Source of the DNA: Bacteroidia bacterium
GTDB lineage: Bacteria > Bacteroidota > Bacteroidia > Chitinophagales > JAUHXS01
Reading direction: 5' to 3'
DNA: 64,000 nt
Assembly (NCBI GenBank): GCA_030426955.1
Contig: JAUHXS010000003.1
Span: forward strand, 248,001 to 312,000
Shown: piece after piece, positions 45,777-55,931 of the stretch
Layout of the letters: each line of letters begins with the position of its first letter
How positions within the stretch are numbered: position 1 is the first letter of the stretch
The notes under the pieces: generated by a model
Seen by the model: only the letters and a program-made list of their open reading frames with translations
What the model was told of the DNA's origin: nothing
The model's database searches: none
Program-made: the position numbers and the translations under genes

Positions 45777-47997
45777 TTAGTTTATCAGTGTAATATTACC
45801 TCTCATGCTTTTATATATACTGTTTTCAGAAGTTGTCTTTAGGTAATAAGTATATACTCCTTTTCTTAATGTTTTTCCTTTATATTTACCATCCCAAGTG
45901 ACTTCTTGAAGCAGAGGGTCGTTTTGATACACCAATTTACCTGTTCTATCAAAAATTAAAAACTGTATGTCTTTACTAAAAATATGTTTGATAATCAGTC
46001 GATCATTCATGCCATCTCCATCTGGACTAAATGAGTTGGGAATAAATATCGGCAAGCAGTTTTCGTAGTTTGAAGGAATAACATTCGCAATATCATATAT
46101 ATCTGTATTGTTCTCTAAAAGGCACTCTAATCCATTTTCATTGGATGGAATGCTTGCAAAATTACTACCATCATCATTTACACTAAAAATCAATGTGCCA
46201 TTTTGATTAGCGATGTTATAATTTAAGGTTATACACTCATCAGGCTGAATGGTAGTCTCTGTTGTTCCAGTTATTTCTATTTTTGAATTTAAGGAATCTT
46301 TTAGATACAAGACGTATTTTATATCAGGCGAAAGCATTGCATCACCTACATTGCATATGCTCATTGCAACTTGAATTATTGTAGAGTCGCAATTGGCAGC
46401 AAAAACAGTATCTATTTTGGCAGCAATATCTAAAGTGGCTCGACAAGAGACAAAGGCACTATTTGTTCTTCCTGATTGTATAAACAATTGTGAGGATAAA
46501 GAATTAACGTCTTCTTGCTGATAGCAAGGAACAGTTAAATCATCATTTACTTGGTTTGCTAAATAGTTAAACTGATTATAAACAGATCTAGCACTTTTCC
46601 AAGATAAATCAGTAGATTTTACTAGAGTCAGCCCCTCATCACAACCTACTAATATATTTGCTTGCCCGTCACCATTGATATCTGCAATTATAGGTATCTC
46701 CTCGCCTGTAAAAGAATTACAGGTCAATGTATTAGATAATACTTCTCCTGTCTTAGCATTAACAATACTTAAAAAACCATTTCCACCTCTATGTATTAAT
46801 TCAAGTTTTCCATCACAATTAAGATCAAACAAGGAGGCATGTACTCCTGCAGAATTGGCATCTGTTAAAGTGCTATTTTTCCAAAGGGTGGAAAAGTCTT
46901 TATTAAAAACAAAAAAAAGTATCTCTTCCTTGGATGCCTATTTCCATTTCGCCATTGCCATTATAGTCAGCAACAACTGGCTGATGGTATCCTAAGTTGT
47001 TATTCATATATACTGAACTTATTATTTTTTCTAGTCTAGGATTCCAAACATATAATGCTCTGCTATCTCCTGGGCCTGGCGCATCTGCATTCATGAAAAT
47101 GTCTGCTTGACCGTCATTATCATAATCTCCCAATGATGCTTTGTCCCATAACATAGTATCATCTAGAGCACTTGCTAGTGTTGTTTGGCCAGAGCTTATG
47201 TCAACTGCAAATACTTTCTTACCGTTAATGATCTCATGTCCTTCACAATGCTCACAAAAGTTATCTGGAAGTATGTCATAAGCGAAAGTGAAGTACTGTC
47301 TATTAGGATATACGTCTAATTCTAGGTTAATGTTAATTAAGGGGCTGCCATTACTTACATCATATATTGTTCCTCCAACTAAAAGCTCTGGAGTTCCATT
47401 ATAATCAAAATCTACAATGCTTGGCTTTGCAGGATTTGTAGTTTGATAGGAGGAGTCTATCCATGATATACTTAAGTCATGTTCTAGCCTGTATACATAA
47501 ATTTTAAAAGTGGCAGGAGGTGGAAGCAAGGATATCGTTTTACGTTGTTGCACAAATATTTCTGCTGTACCGTCCTGATCAACATCAGCAATGGCGATTA
47601 AACCACTAATGCCAGAAAGACTATTTTCAAGAGTCCCTGTTTGACCATTGATGATGTATATAGTGTTTGACAGAGATACTACAATTTCGACAATACCATC
47701 ATTGTCGATATCTCCAACTGTTAAAAGAGATGTTGCTGACAATCCAGAATAAGTCCATAATGTATCTGTTAAAAACGGATCTTCATTGTTACAAGGAGTC
47801 AGCTCTGTGGCTTCTAGAGAGCCAATAAAAAAATTAGGACAAGATGAATTAGAATTGCAGTCGCTATCATAACAGTCTATAAAGCCGTCGTTGTCGTCAT
47901 CAATGCAATTATCACATATTTCTTGAGATAGACAAATCTTATATATTAGCAACACCGCTATTGTCATCCCCATTAAACTCATTTGTTTCATGGACAT
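45777..47997 (-). pseudogene. Frameshifted FG-GAP surface protein with T9SS type B sorting domain
   Basis: One gene split by a frameshift. The 5' part (46903-47997) encodes a signal peptide, the EICDNCIDDDNDGFIDCYD motif and FG-GAP repeats, and ends GRDTFFCF then stop. The 3' part (an open frame containing FDLNCDGKLEL to the CHU_C domain, ending GNITLIN at 45777) continues in another frame. Removing one base from the A8 run at 46911-46918 joins them as one 739-residue protein, reading FFVFNKDFSTLWKN across the join. It is paralogous to 24919-27375. The cause may be a sequencing error, a phase-variable slip site or recent decay; DNA alone cannot say which. Confidence 0.88.
46911..46918. repeat. 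A8 (T8 on the coding strand) homopolymer at the frameshift
   Basis: Eight A on the plus strand, T8 in the minus-strand gene. Seven would restore the T9SS cargo frame. Confidence 0.9.
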
Positions 47998-48130
47998 AAA
48001 TTACAATAGTCAGAAGATCCTTACTATGATATAATAAACAAAAAGTGTGATGTACATTTTGGGTATAATCTTTAAAAAAGCATATGTTTTCAAGGCAAAA
48101 TATGTTAAGAGCAAGATCATTATGTAATGT

Positions 48131-49189
48131 TCAGCCAGCATTTTCAGGAAATTTCTTCCCATATATCCTTCGAATCCATCTAGGTAGGACTATGACCCCA
48201 AGAATTAAATAAGGGTAATAGCTCAATAAGCGCCAGAGTAGTGCCATTGGTGCTGCATAAGCTACTGGTATATATCCGTTTAAAAATTCTGTAAAAGCAA
48301 ACTCTGCAGTGCCACTTCCTCCAGGAGTTGGTGTTACCAACATTAAAATCCAAACAACTACCTGGCGAGCATAAATGATAAACTGATCTTGAAACTTTAC
48401 TGTTGTAAATGCTAAGATCAAGCAGTTGACTTGTAAAAACCTTGCGGACCATGACAACACTGTAGCTCCAAAATTTTTAGCCCAAAAGAGCTTCGTTTCT
48501 CCTCTAAATTTTGTAGAAGCAGTAATAATATCATCTCCCATTTCAACGGCATCATTATACCATTTTCTCAAAAATCTTACTGAAAAAAGTTTAACTATTA
48601 AAAACTTAAATCCTCTAGGATTGATCAGCAGACCATAGGCAAGTAGCAATGTATAAGCTAGTAAAATACTATAGCCAATAAGGGCAAAGTAAAAGTAGGC
48701 ACTATCGGTAGCAGGTCCATCATTAGGGAATATATTGTTTAATCCTGCTAATAAAAAACCGATTGGTGCAATCAGCATAAAAAATAATTCATCTAAAAAA
48801 CCTGTAAGTAGGACGATAGAAGTTGTCTTGCCTGGGCTGACCCCTTCCTTTATCAATAAAAAAATAGCAAACGCTGCTCCTCCAACTATAGAAGGTGTAG
48901 CAGCAGATGCAAACTCCCATAATAAGATAAAAATAAAACTCTGCCAGAGGTCCAACTTCCAATCTGTCAGTAGCCTAATTCGATACATATAAGCAATATG
49001 CCTGACCGCCCCCATGCCTACTGCCATTAATAACCAAAGGTTTGAAGTCCAAGTCCATTCTAATGTCTTTAAGGACTCTTTGTCAAAATCTTTAATGATG
49101 AGGTAAATGATAAAACCTAAGCCAATTAAAATAGGCCATATGATTCTCTTGAGTGTAAATTGTGATAGTACTTTAGGTTGATCGGTCAT
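48131..49189 (-). CDS. UPF0104/flippase-like integral membrane protein
   Basis: Membrane protein of 352 residues from the ATG at 49189 (MTDQPKVLSQF); a longer start at 49246 adds an unlikely N terminus. About eight hydrophobic helices match the lysylphosphatidylglycerol-synthase transmembrane (YbhN/AglD) family, with LWEFASAATPSIVGGAA and VTPTPGGSGTAEFAF as the usual conserved Pro/Gly loops. It could be a lipid flippase. A second member of this family is at 51966-52886. Confidence 0.83.
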   Translation of the reverse strand: MTDQPKVLSQFTLKRIIWPILIGLGFIIYLIIKDFDKESLKTLEWTWTSNLWLLMAVGMGAVRHIAYMYRIRLLTDWKLDLWQSFIFILLWEFASAATPSIVGGAAFAIFLLIKEGVSPGKTTSIVLLTGFLDELFFMLIAPIGFLLAGLNNIFPNDGPATDSAYFYFALIGYSILLAYTLLLAYGLLINPRGFKFLIVKLFSVRFLRKWYNDAVEMGDDIITASTKFRGETKLFWAKNFGATVLSWSARFLQVNCLILAFTTVKFQDQFIIYARQVVVWILMLVTPTPGGSGTAEFAFTEFLNGYIPVAYAAPMALLWRLLSYYPYLILGVIVLPRWIRRIYGKKFPENAG

Positions 49190-49211
49190 TATTGGTTTAA
49201 AGTTACAAGTT

Positions 49212-49339
49212 CTAGTTGGGAGTAGAAAGTTAGGAGTTAGAAGCATGAAGTCGAGAGCAAGAAGATGGAAGCTTTATACATTGTCGCTATCTACTAACCT
49301 CTAGTTTCTCACGCCTATTTTCACGTTTCTACTCTCTAG
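49212..49339. repeat. Imperfect inverted repeat in intergenic region
   Basis: Two arms (about 49212-49242 and 49297-49339) share CTAG..GAGTAGAAA, GT, TAGG.GT.AGAA in opposite orientation, with about 55 bp between. The 218-bp gap is otherwise without genes. Such AGTAGAAA-rich sequence is often found between Bacteroidota genes; whether it has a role is unknown. Confidence 0.35.
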
Positions 49340-49407
49340 TTTTAAAAATTTGTGCATATTGTTCCTCTATCCTAACTCCTCGTCCCTAATAACTAGCATG
49401 AAATATA

Positions 49408-50139
49408 TCAAACCGCTCTTACCCAAAAGTTGTTCATTCCGATCCCAGTTTTTATAGAAAAAACTTTTAATTGAATCAATTCTAACAAGGCAAGAAAAGT
49501 AAAAATGGCGTGCACTCGATCTTGAAGTTCCTCAAAAATTTTTTCAAAAGCAGTTTCTTTTCCCTTTTTTATTTTAGTCTTTAGGAACTCCTTTTGTCCT
49601 TTGATAGTATACGGATATCGGATTACTTTATGCTCTACTTTCTTATTTCGCTCCTCCATTTTTGTAATGGCTCGTTGAAAGACATTCATTAAGTTAAATA
49701 AGTTAAGATCCATTAATTCCATCTCGGTAGAATATTCCTGAGTAATTGCGAGCAAGTCATTTTGAATATTACCTCTCTTTTGCTGAAGCGCTCTAGTCTG
49801 TTCCAACTGTTCCAAATCCTTTAAAACGGCTTTAAAACGCTTATATTCTAAAAGTTGTTGGACTAACTCCTCTCGGGGGTCAATTTCTTTACCTTCTTCA
49901 TCTAACTCTTTTCTAGGTAATAAAGTTTTTGCTTTGACACGCATTAAGGTAGAAGCAACAAGTATGAATTCACTAGCCAGCTCTATATTGAGCGTTTGCA
50001 TTTCATGAACATAGGCTAAAAAATCTTGAGTGATTTTTGAAATAGGAATGTCATATATGTCTAGCTCATCTCTTTCTATAAAAAAAAGCAAAAGGTCAAA
50101 AGGACCTTCAAACTGAGGTAGTTTAATTGCGTAACCCAA
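49408..50139 (-). CDS. scpA: Segregation and condensation protein A
   Basis: Kleisin subunit of the SMC-ScpAB complex, 243 residues. It begins with the family text LPQFEGPFDLLLFFIERDELDIYDIPI and ends with a winged-helix segment (FTFLALLELIQLKVFSI). The start is TTG at 50139. It is 21 bp after gcvT and shares the minus-strand run that begins at 53855. Its partner scpB is about 17 kb away. Confidence 0.94.
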   Translation of the reverse strand: MGYAIKLPQFEGPFDLLLFFIERDELDIYDIPISKITQDFLAYVHEMQTLNIELASEFILVASTLMRVKAKTLLPRKELDEEGKEIDPREELVQQLLEYKRFKAVLKDLEQLEQTRALQQKRGNIQNDLLAITQEYSTEMELMDLNLFNLMNVFQRAITKMEERNKKVEHKVIRYPYTIKGQKEFLKTKIKKGKETAFEKIFEELQDRVHAIFTFLALLELIQLKVFSIKTGIGMNNFWVRAV

Positions 50140-50160
50140 ATGAAAAAAGTTGAAATCTAG

Positions 50161-51246
50161 CTATCCCTTGTAAAAAGGTGGTTTAACCACTTTTGCTTTT
50201 AGCTGTTTATTCCTAACAGAGATATTGATTTCAGTTCCCTCTCCAGCATAACCTTTCTCTACATATCCCATACCAACGGCCTTCCCAATGGATGGCCCTT
50301 GAGTTCCAGAAGTCACACGACCAATTGAAACTCCTCCTTCATTAACTATTTCATAATCATGCCTTGGAATTCCCTTGTCAATCATCTCAAATCCTACCAA
50401 TTTTTTACTTATTCCTGCTTCTTTTTGCTTAACGAAATAGTCTTTATTTATAAAATCATCAGATTGCAGCTTTGTAATCCATCCCAAACCAGCTTCAAGC
50501 GGTGAAGTGGTATCATCAATATCATTACCATATAAACAGAAGCCCATTTCCAACCTCAACGTATCTCTAGCTCCAAGACCAATAGGTTGAATGCCAAACT
50601 CAGCACCTGCTTCAAAAACCTTGTTCCAGATTTCATCTGCATGCTTGTTATCGAAATAAATTTCAAACCCACCAGAACCAGTATATCCTGTTGCGGAAAC
50701 AACAACCTTATCACAACCTGCAAAAATGCCTTTTCGAAAAGTATAGAACTTGATTTCATCCAAGTTTAAGTCCGTTAATTTTTGCAAGGTTGCAACTGCT
50801 TTAGGGCCTTGCACAGCTAATAATGTAGTTTGATCAGAGATGTTAATCATTTCCACGTTATCTGTATTGTGCTGTTGAATCCAGTTCCAATCTTTTTCAA
50901 TGTTTGATGCATTGACTACTAACATATACTCATTCTCGCCCATCATATAGACTAATAAATCATCCACAATACCACCTTTATCATTGGGAAGACATGAATA
51001 TTGAGCTTTGTTGGCTTCTAATTTTGATACGTCATTACTAGTCACTTTTTGGACTAATTCAAAAGCTCCTGGGCCACGAACAATAAATTCTCCCATATGA
51101 GAAACGTCAAAAACACCAACGCCCTCTCTTACTAATTTGTGTTCTTCATTAATGCTGGAGTATACGATTGGCATATTGTATCCAGCAAATTCTGCCATCT
51201 TGGCTCCTAGCTCTACATGTTTTTTTGTTAGCGCGGTTTCTTTCAT
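50161..51246 (-). CDS. gcvT: Glycine cleavage system aminomethyltransferase (T protein)
   Basis: Transfers the methylene group from the H-protein-bound intermediate to tetrahydrofolate. The 361-residue protein has [28 protein letters not shown], the folate-site region in [12 protein letters not shown] and [19 protein letters not shown], all standard. It sits between a methyltransferase gene (6 bp) and scpA (21 bp). The H and P protein genes are not in the window. Confidence 0.95.
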   Translation of the reverse strand: MKETALTKKHVELGAKMAEFAGYNMPIVYSSINEEHKLVREGVGVFDVSHMGEFIVRGPGAFELVQKVTSNDVSKLEANKAQYSCLPNDKGGIVDDLLVYMMGENEYMLVVNASNIEKDWNWIQQHNTDNVEMINISDQTTLLAVQGPKAVATLQKLTDLNLDEIKFYTFRKGIFAGCDKVVVSATGYTGSGGFEIYFDNKHADEIWNKVFEAGAEFGIQPIGLGARDTLRLEMGFCLYGNDIDDTTSPLEAGLGWITKLQSDDFINKDYFVKQKEAGISKKLVGFEMIDKGIPRHDYEIVNEGGVSIGRVTSGTQGPSIGKAVGMGYVEKGYAGEGTEINISVRNKQLKAKVVKPPFYKG

Positions 51247-51252
51247 AATATT

Positions 51253-51969
51253 TTAACTTAAGCTACCTACATAATGTAGGCAATTATCAATAATAGTGCA
51301 TTGAGCATTTTCTATGCCCATCGTAAGCATTAATTGTTCGGGTTCTCCGAAAAAGTTCAAGTGGTAGTCAGCGGTATACTTAAAAAAACGTTGTTTAGGT
51401 ACAACGACAATAATCCTCTTTTTTGCCACTCTCTTAAGCTCTATAACTGCCTTGTTAAGATTTTTTACATGCTCTAATGTATGTAAACAAAGTAGTGTAT
51501 CAAACTCATTATCCTTGTATGGTATGTTTTCTACATTAGCTACACCTAGTGTTATACCTAATTTTTCTACATCAAATTTTTTCTTAACTTCTTCCAAGTT
51601 CCCTTGTGCTAAATCTGTGGCAGTTACCTTATAGCCCTTTTTAGCGCACATAACAGATATATCACCATTCCCGCAACCCACTTCCATAACACTTTCACCA
51701 ATTAAATTATCTAAAACAAATGCCTCTGATTTTCGAGTCATGTCGGTAGATCTCATGGGTACAATTGCTTCATAAGCTGCGGCAAACTCTTCCTCAGTCA
51801 TTTTCCAAGCCTTGCGTTTAAAGTCTACATCCATTTTGCTATTCCAAAGTGAAACAATTGGTTTGTAGAAAAGACGACTATCCCTTATAAATAGGGGTAA
51901 AAAATTATCTAATAGATAGCCTATCGTTTTCGTAAGCTTTGAAGTAAACACTTTGTTTTTCACGCTCAT
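51253..51969 (-). CDS. Class I SAM-dependent methyltransferase
   Basis: Methyltransferase of 238 residues with the SAM motif VMEVGCGNGDISV, acidic end of strand 2 in KVTATDLAQG, and the motif IV region FDTLLCLHTLEHV. An N-terminal stretch of about 60 residues precedes the fold. Its start overlaps the upstream flippase-like gene by 4 bp, so it belongs to the glycolipid run. Substrate unknown; a sugar or lipid intermediate is a guess from context. Confidence 0.85.
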   Translation of the reverse strand: MSVKNKVFTSKLTKTIGYLLDNFLPLFIRDSRLFYKPIVSLWNSKMDVDFKRKAWKMTEEEFAAAYEAIVPMRSTDMTRKSEAFVLDNLIGESVMEVGCGNGDISVMCAKKGYKVTATDLAQGNLEEVKKKFDVEKLGITLGVANVENIPYKDNEFDTLLCLHTLEHVKNLNKAVIELKRVAKKRIIVVVPKQRFFKYTADYHLNFFGEPEQLMLTMGIENAQCTIIDNCLHYVGSLS

Positions 51970-52886
51970 TGCTTAGGTTTTAACTGGGTTTTTGTAAGTA
52001 ATATAGATATCCCCATTATTCCTGGAACAATAATCATAAAAAACCTATAAATTAATGCACCCATAAATACCTTCTCTTGCAAAGATATTTTATTATTTCC
52101 AAATAAATAGATAAGCAGTGCCTCATCTGTTCCAATCCCATTTAAAGTAAATGGGAAAAGCCTTCCAAGAGTGATGATAGGACTTTTAATTAAGATTTCA
52201 GTAAAAGGGGCATTGACTTTAACTATTGAAAATGCCAAATACATTGCTAAATAGGTCAATATCCATGCAAATACAGATAGTGTTAAAGATTTTAAATTAA
52301 CATGAAGAGGAACCTTGATATTTAGTAATAATTCCCAATCTATTTTATTCTTGAAAATAGATAAGAATCTTTTTACGTACTTCAATTTATATAATACATT
52401 CAGATTATTAACAATTAAAAATGGCAGAAGGCTGAGAAAAATAACTAACAAATATTCAGGATTTCTATCAGAAATAAGAGAGAAAAATGCCAATATGGAA
52501 AGACTACTAATAGCAATTATTTTGTCATATATACTTGCCCACAGTATACGTTCTTTGATGCCTGACCATTTGTATGCGAAATAACTTTTAGCAATATCTC
52601 CTGAACCTGCTGGCATGAAAAGATTTAGGGTGCTACCAACTAATAATAACTTAAAGGAATCAGTTTGAGTTATTTTCTGGGTGCTATTAAAGTTCATTAA
52701 ATATTGCCACCTTATTGACCTCATGAGAAGAGACAGGATGACCAGTAGTATAATTAACGAGACATTGACCCAAGTAAAATCATATTCTAGATTAAAGTTG
52801 ACTCCTTTAAGTTGATATACTATAATACCAATTACGAATAAGCTTACGACTATTTGTATTGTAAAAAGCCGCCTTTTCCCACTCAA
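51966..52886 (-). CDS. UPF0104/flippase-like integral membrane protein
   Basis: Membrane protein of 306 residues with about eight helices, the same family as 48131-49189 (loop LFMPAGSGDIAKSYFAY and FTLNGIGTDEALLIY). The start is TTG at 52886, directly after the stop of the glycosyltransferase, and no in-frame ATG occurs for about 60 codons. It is placed between a polyprenol-phosphate glycosyltransferase and a methyltransferase, so a role in moving a lipid-linked sugar across the membrane is plausible. Confidence 0.82.
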   Translation of the reverse strand: MSGKRRLFTIQIVVSLFVIGIIVYQLKGVNFNLEYDFTWVNVSLIILLVILSLLMRSIRWQYLMNFNSTQKITQTDSFKLLLVGSTLNLFMPAGSGDIAKSYFAYKWSGIKERILWASIYDKIIAISSLSILAFFSLISDRNPEYLLVIFLSLLPFLIVNNLNVLYKLKYVKRFLSIFKNKIDWELLLNIKVPLHVNLKSLTLSVFAWILTYLAMYLAFSIVKVNAPFTEILIKSPIITLGRLFPFTLNGIGTDEALLIYLFGNNKISLQEKVFMGALIYRFFMIIVPGIMGISILLTKTQLKPKQ

Positions 52887-53855
52887 CTATTTATGACTTT
52901 TAATATGACTTTGAAGCTTAAATAGCTCTTTCTTAAGAATGTTGTTTTGAATTCCAATAAATCCAGTTCCCAACATTTGGAAGCCAAATAAGAAAAGTAT
53001 GATGACCACATTAGGTGATGCGATTCTAGCTATAAATGTCTCAGCAAATTCATTGTCTCCACTAAATCTTGAATATATTAGAATAAGAGCTGTAACAAAT
53101 CCAACTAACATTAAGAAAAAGCCTAGAAATCCAAATAGTAAAAATGGCTTTTCATGTATTAAATACATAAGGTGGGAAAGAGAAGTAGACTTAAACTTAA
53201 ACTTTGATTTCCCTACTGCTCTTTTTGTAAGCGTACCAGGTATTTCTTTGATTTTAAACCCCTGAGCGAGTAATTTAGATATGATTTCTAGATGAATTTC
53301 TTTATCATCTGACTCTAGCACCAGGCTCTTTATAGCATTATTTCTGTATGCCCTTACAACGCATGTAGAAGTGTACAACTTTTTTGAAAAAACATGTCTG
53401 TACATCAAGTTGCCCATTTTAGAGATGAACAAACGAAAAGGGGGTACGCCTATTGCTTTTCCTCCTGGCATGTAAACAGAGACAAATACAGCATCAGTGA
53501 TTTCATCATTGTCTAAAGTTTCTATCATAGCTGTTATATGACTAGCATCATAAGACAAGTCAAAATCAACAGAAATAATATAGTCTCCCTTAGCATAATC
53601 AAATCCAGTTCTTAGTGCTTTGCCTCTACCTTGATTGATATTATAGCTTGTGACATGAAGGGTGTCATTTTTATCCGCCAATGCTTTTGCAACTTGAAGC
53701 GTATTATCTGTGCTACCATCGTTTACAAAAATGATTTCATATTCAACATCCTTTATCTTGCTTAGCTCATTAGTTATCTTTTCAAAAGTTGAGTTTATAT
53801 TCAGCTCTTCATTATACATTGGAGCTACTATGGATATCATTTTTTTAGTATTCAT
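52887..53855 (-). CDS. Family 2 glycosyltransferase, polyprenol-phosphate glycosyltransferase-like
   Basis: GT2 enzyme of 322 residues, like dolichol-phosphate mannosyltransferase, ArnC or GtrB. It shows SIVAPMYNEELNI, FVNDGSTDNT, SVDFDLSYD and two C-terminal helices (about 232-258 and 272-298). It probably loads a sugar on undecaprenyl phosphate as donor for a GT39-type enzyme such as the one encoded divergently at 53889. Start ATG. Confidence 0.88.
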   Translation of the reverse strand: MNTKKMISIVAPMYNEELNINSTFEKITNELSKIKDVEYEIIFVNDGSTDNTLQVAKALADKNDTLHVTSYNINQGRGKALRTGFDYAKGDYIISVDFDLSYDASHITAMIETLDNDEITDAVFVSVYMPGGKAIGVPPFRLFISKMGNLMYRHVFSKKLYTSTCVVRAYRNNAIKSLVLESDDKEIHLEIISKLLAQGFKIKEIPGTLTKRAVGKSKFKFKSTSLSHLMYLIHEKPFLLFGFLGFFLMLVGFVTALILIYSRFSGDNEFAETFIARIASPNVVIILFLFGFQMLGTGFIGIQNNILKKELFKLQSHIKSHK

Positions 53856-53888
53856 TCAAGTGATAATTGATTTTTAATTGATACCTTT

Positions 53889-55928
53889 ATGTTTACTGAC
53901 TATTTACGCAAGATTATGCCTACAAAGCTTTTGTCACAAGATAGCGATTTTTTTAATAAGACTTTCTTCTCTAAAAAGGCATTTACATTGGTTTTGCTCT
54001 TTACAATCGTAGGGTTTATTCTGCGGATTTACAGGTTAAGTTTTTTAAGTCTTTGGGTTGATGAATATGTATATACAAGAATACTACAAAATGTCTTAGA
54101 AGGCAGTGGCAATATAGGCTCCAACAAACATGGATTAATTTATATGCTTATTGCGTTACCATTTGTTAAGATTTGGGGAATGAGCGAGTTTTGGCTGAGG
54201 CTGCCAGCAGTTATTTTTGGAGCTGGATGTATTCCTCTGATATACTTACTGGGCAAGCGACTTTTTAACAAAACAATAGGTCTACTGTCTGCTTTTTTAG
54301 GTATGATTTCTCTATACAGTATTTATTGGTCAAGAGTTGTTAGAAACTATAGTAGTTTCGAGTTTTTTTACTTGTTACTGATATTAGCCTTTTTATATGC
54401 TTACGAATATCAATCTGATAAAAAGGATACCTTTTGGAATAAGCACAAACTAAATAAGAAGTTCTTAATACTTTTCCCTATCGCTTTAGGAGTGTCAATC
54501 TTGAATCATCAGCTTTCTGTTTTCTTTCTGTTTTCATTATTGGCGTATAGTTCGATCATGTTTGTTGTGAATTTTCTTACTAAAAAGTTTCCGATTTTAA
54601 AAAATAAATACTCAATTATTGCTATTCCCGGGCTTATATTTTTTATTCTTCTTCTAACTCCTTTTGCTTTGGAAAATGTTATTCGTCCTTTCTTTTTGAT
54701 TATTTTACCTGAGAAAGCGGTAAACTTTATCATTCCTAACTGGGAAAGAATTTTAGGATTTATTGAAGACCCTGAGAAGCGCTTTTTTGTATTTGATGTT
54801 TATTTTAATGTATTGACATATGACTTTACTATCCTGCATTATCTTGGGTTTTTAGGATTAATATCTGCTTTTTTGTTTAACAGAAAAGCAGTTGCCTTTT
54901 TCTTTGCATTTTTTGTTTTTCCCTTTTTACTAATGAGTTTTATATTTAGAGAGCCCTATTTACCAAGATATCTTATTTACATATACCCAATATTTATAAT
55001 AGCCATAGCCGTTGGAATAATGTCCATTGTTAAGGGAATTGTTCATTTTCTTCCTAATAAAAACAATTCTGGTTTTATTCCTAATATCCTGACGCTATTG
55101 GTATTTATTGTGACATACTTTCTATCACCGCATAAAGAGGTTATGGCGATGATAAAAACAGAGCAACATGGTAGGATTATCCCCAAAGAGCTCAGCAATT
55201 GGTCTTTTACGGACTGGAAACAGCCATTGGCTTTTGTAAAAAAGCATATCCGACCCTCGGATAAAATTATATCTACGGTATCGGTAGCACCAAGTTATTA
55301 TCTAAATAGAGATGATGTCATACATTTTAGGCAGAGAAAATATGATACTAAGAAAAAGCAATACGTGCCTATGGATGATTGTAAGGAGGGACAAGAATGT
55401 GCTTATTCAGTAAATGGTTTTATGAATATTGTCAAATCAAACAAAAGAGGGTGGTTAATAGCAGACTACTATTTTGACAATGTCATGACAGATCCAAGAG
55501 CAAAAGACTTTGCAATAAAAAACTTGGATTATTATTTTAATTTAAGTGTGGATGGTTCGGTAAAAGTTTTTAGCTGGGATCATGATATTCCAAGAAAGCA
55601 CCGAAATACTGTTTTAATTGAACTGGGTAAAGGTGCTAAAATGGCATCTAATGAAATGAACTTTAGTATCTCTAATTTGCAAGATGTACAAAACCCACAA
55701 CTCAGAATTGAGTCTGAAGGTATTGATGGAAAGGATGAGGCCTTTGCTATTATAAATAAAAAACATCAAGTACTCATTCCACCTAATGATGCACTTGGCA
55801 GGAGCTATAGCGTTACTCCAATTGATAAAAGTTGGTTAAAGCAGGGGCAAAATACGCTCCAATTTGGGTATAATCAAAAAACTAAGGATTTCTTCAAGGG
55901 GTATGTTATTTATAATATAAGTCTCTAA
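53889..55928 (+). CDS. Family 39 (ArnT/PMT-like) glycosyltransferase
   Basis: Integral membrane transferase of 679 residues, using polyprenol-phosphate sugars. The catalytic acidic pair is in SLWVDEYVY (about Asp58-Glu59) after the first helix, then about ten further helices to residue 420 and a soluble extracytoplasmic domain to the end. Its donor may come from the neighbouring GT2 gene. It is 3 bp from the LpxD-like gene, so a lipid A modification is possible; protein or glycan acceptors are equally open. Confidence 0.87.
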   Translation: MFTDYLRKIMPTKLLSQDSDFFNKTFFSKKAFTLVLLFTIVGFILRIYRLSFLSLWVDEYVYTRILQNVLEGSGNIGSNKHGLIYMLIALPFVKIWGMSEFWLRLPAVIFGAGCIPLIYLLGKRLFNKTIGLLSAFLGMISLYSIYWSRVVRNYSSFEFFYLLLILAFLYAYEYQSDKKDTFWNKHKLNKKFLILFPIALGVSILNHQLSVFFLFSLLAYSSIMFVVNFLTKKFPILKNKYSIIAIPGLIFFILLLTPFALENVIRPFFLIILPEKAVNFIIPNWERILGFIEDPEKRFFVFDVYFNVLTYDFTILHYLGFLGLISAFLFNRKAVAFFFAFFVFPFLLMSFIFREPYLPRYLIYIYPIFIIAIAVGIMSIVKGIVHFLPNKNNSGFIPNILTLLVFIVTYFLSPHKEVMAMIKTEQHGRIIPKELSNWSFTDWKQPLAFVKKHIRPSDKIISTVSVAPSYYLNRDDVIHFRQRKYDTKKKQYVPMDDCKEGQECAYSVNGFMNIVKSNKRGWLIADYYFDNVMTDPRAKDFAIKNLDYYFNLSVDGSVKVFSWDHDIPRKHRNTVLIELGKGAKMASNEMNFSISNLQDVQNPQLRIESEGIDGKDEAFAIINKKHQVLIPPNDALGRSYSVTPIDKSWLKQGQNTLQFGYNQKTKDFFKGYVIYNISL

Positions 55929-55931
55929 ATA

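Noticed and set aside
49190-49246. Upstream start of the flippase-like gene at 48131
   Set aside because: The extra residues are polar and fall in a repeat-rich region; the ATG at 49189 gives a family-like N terminus.
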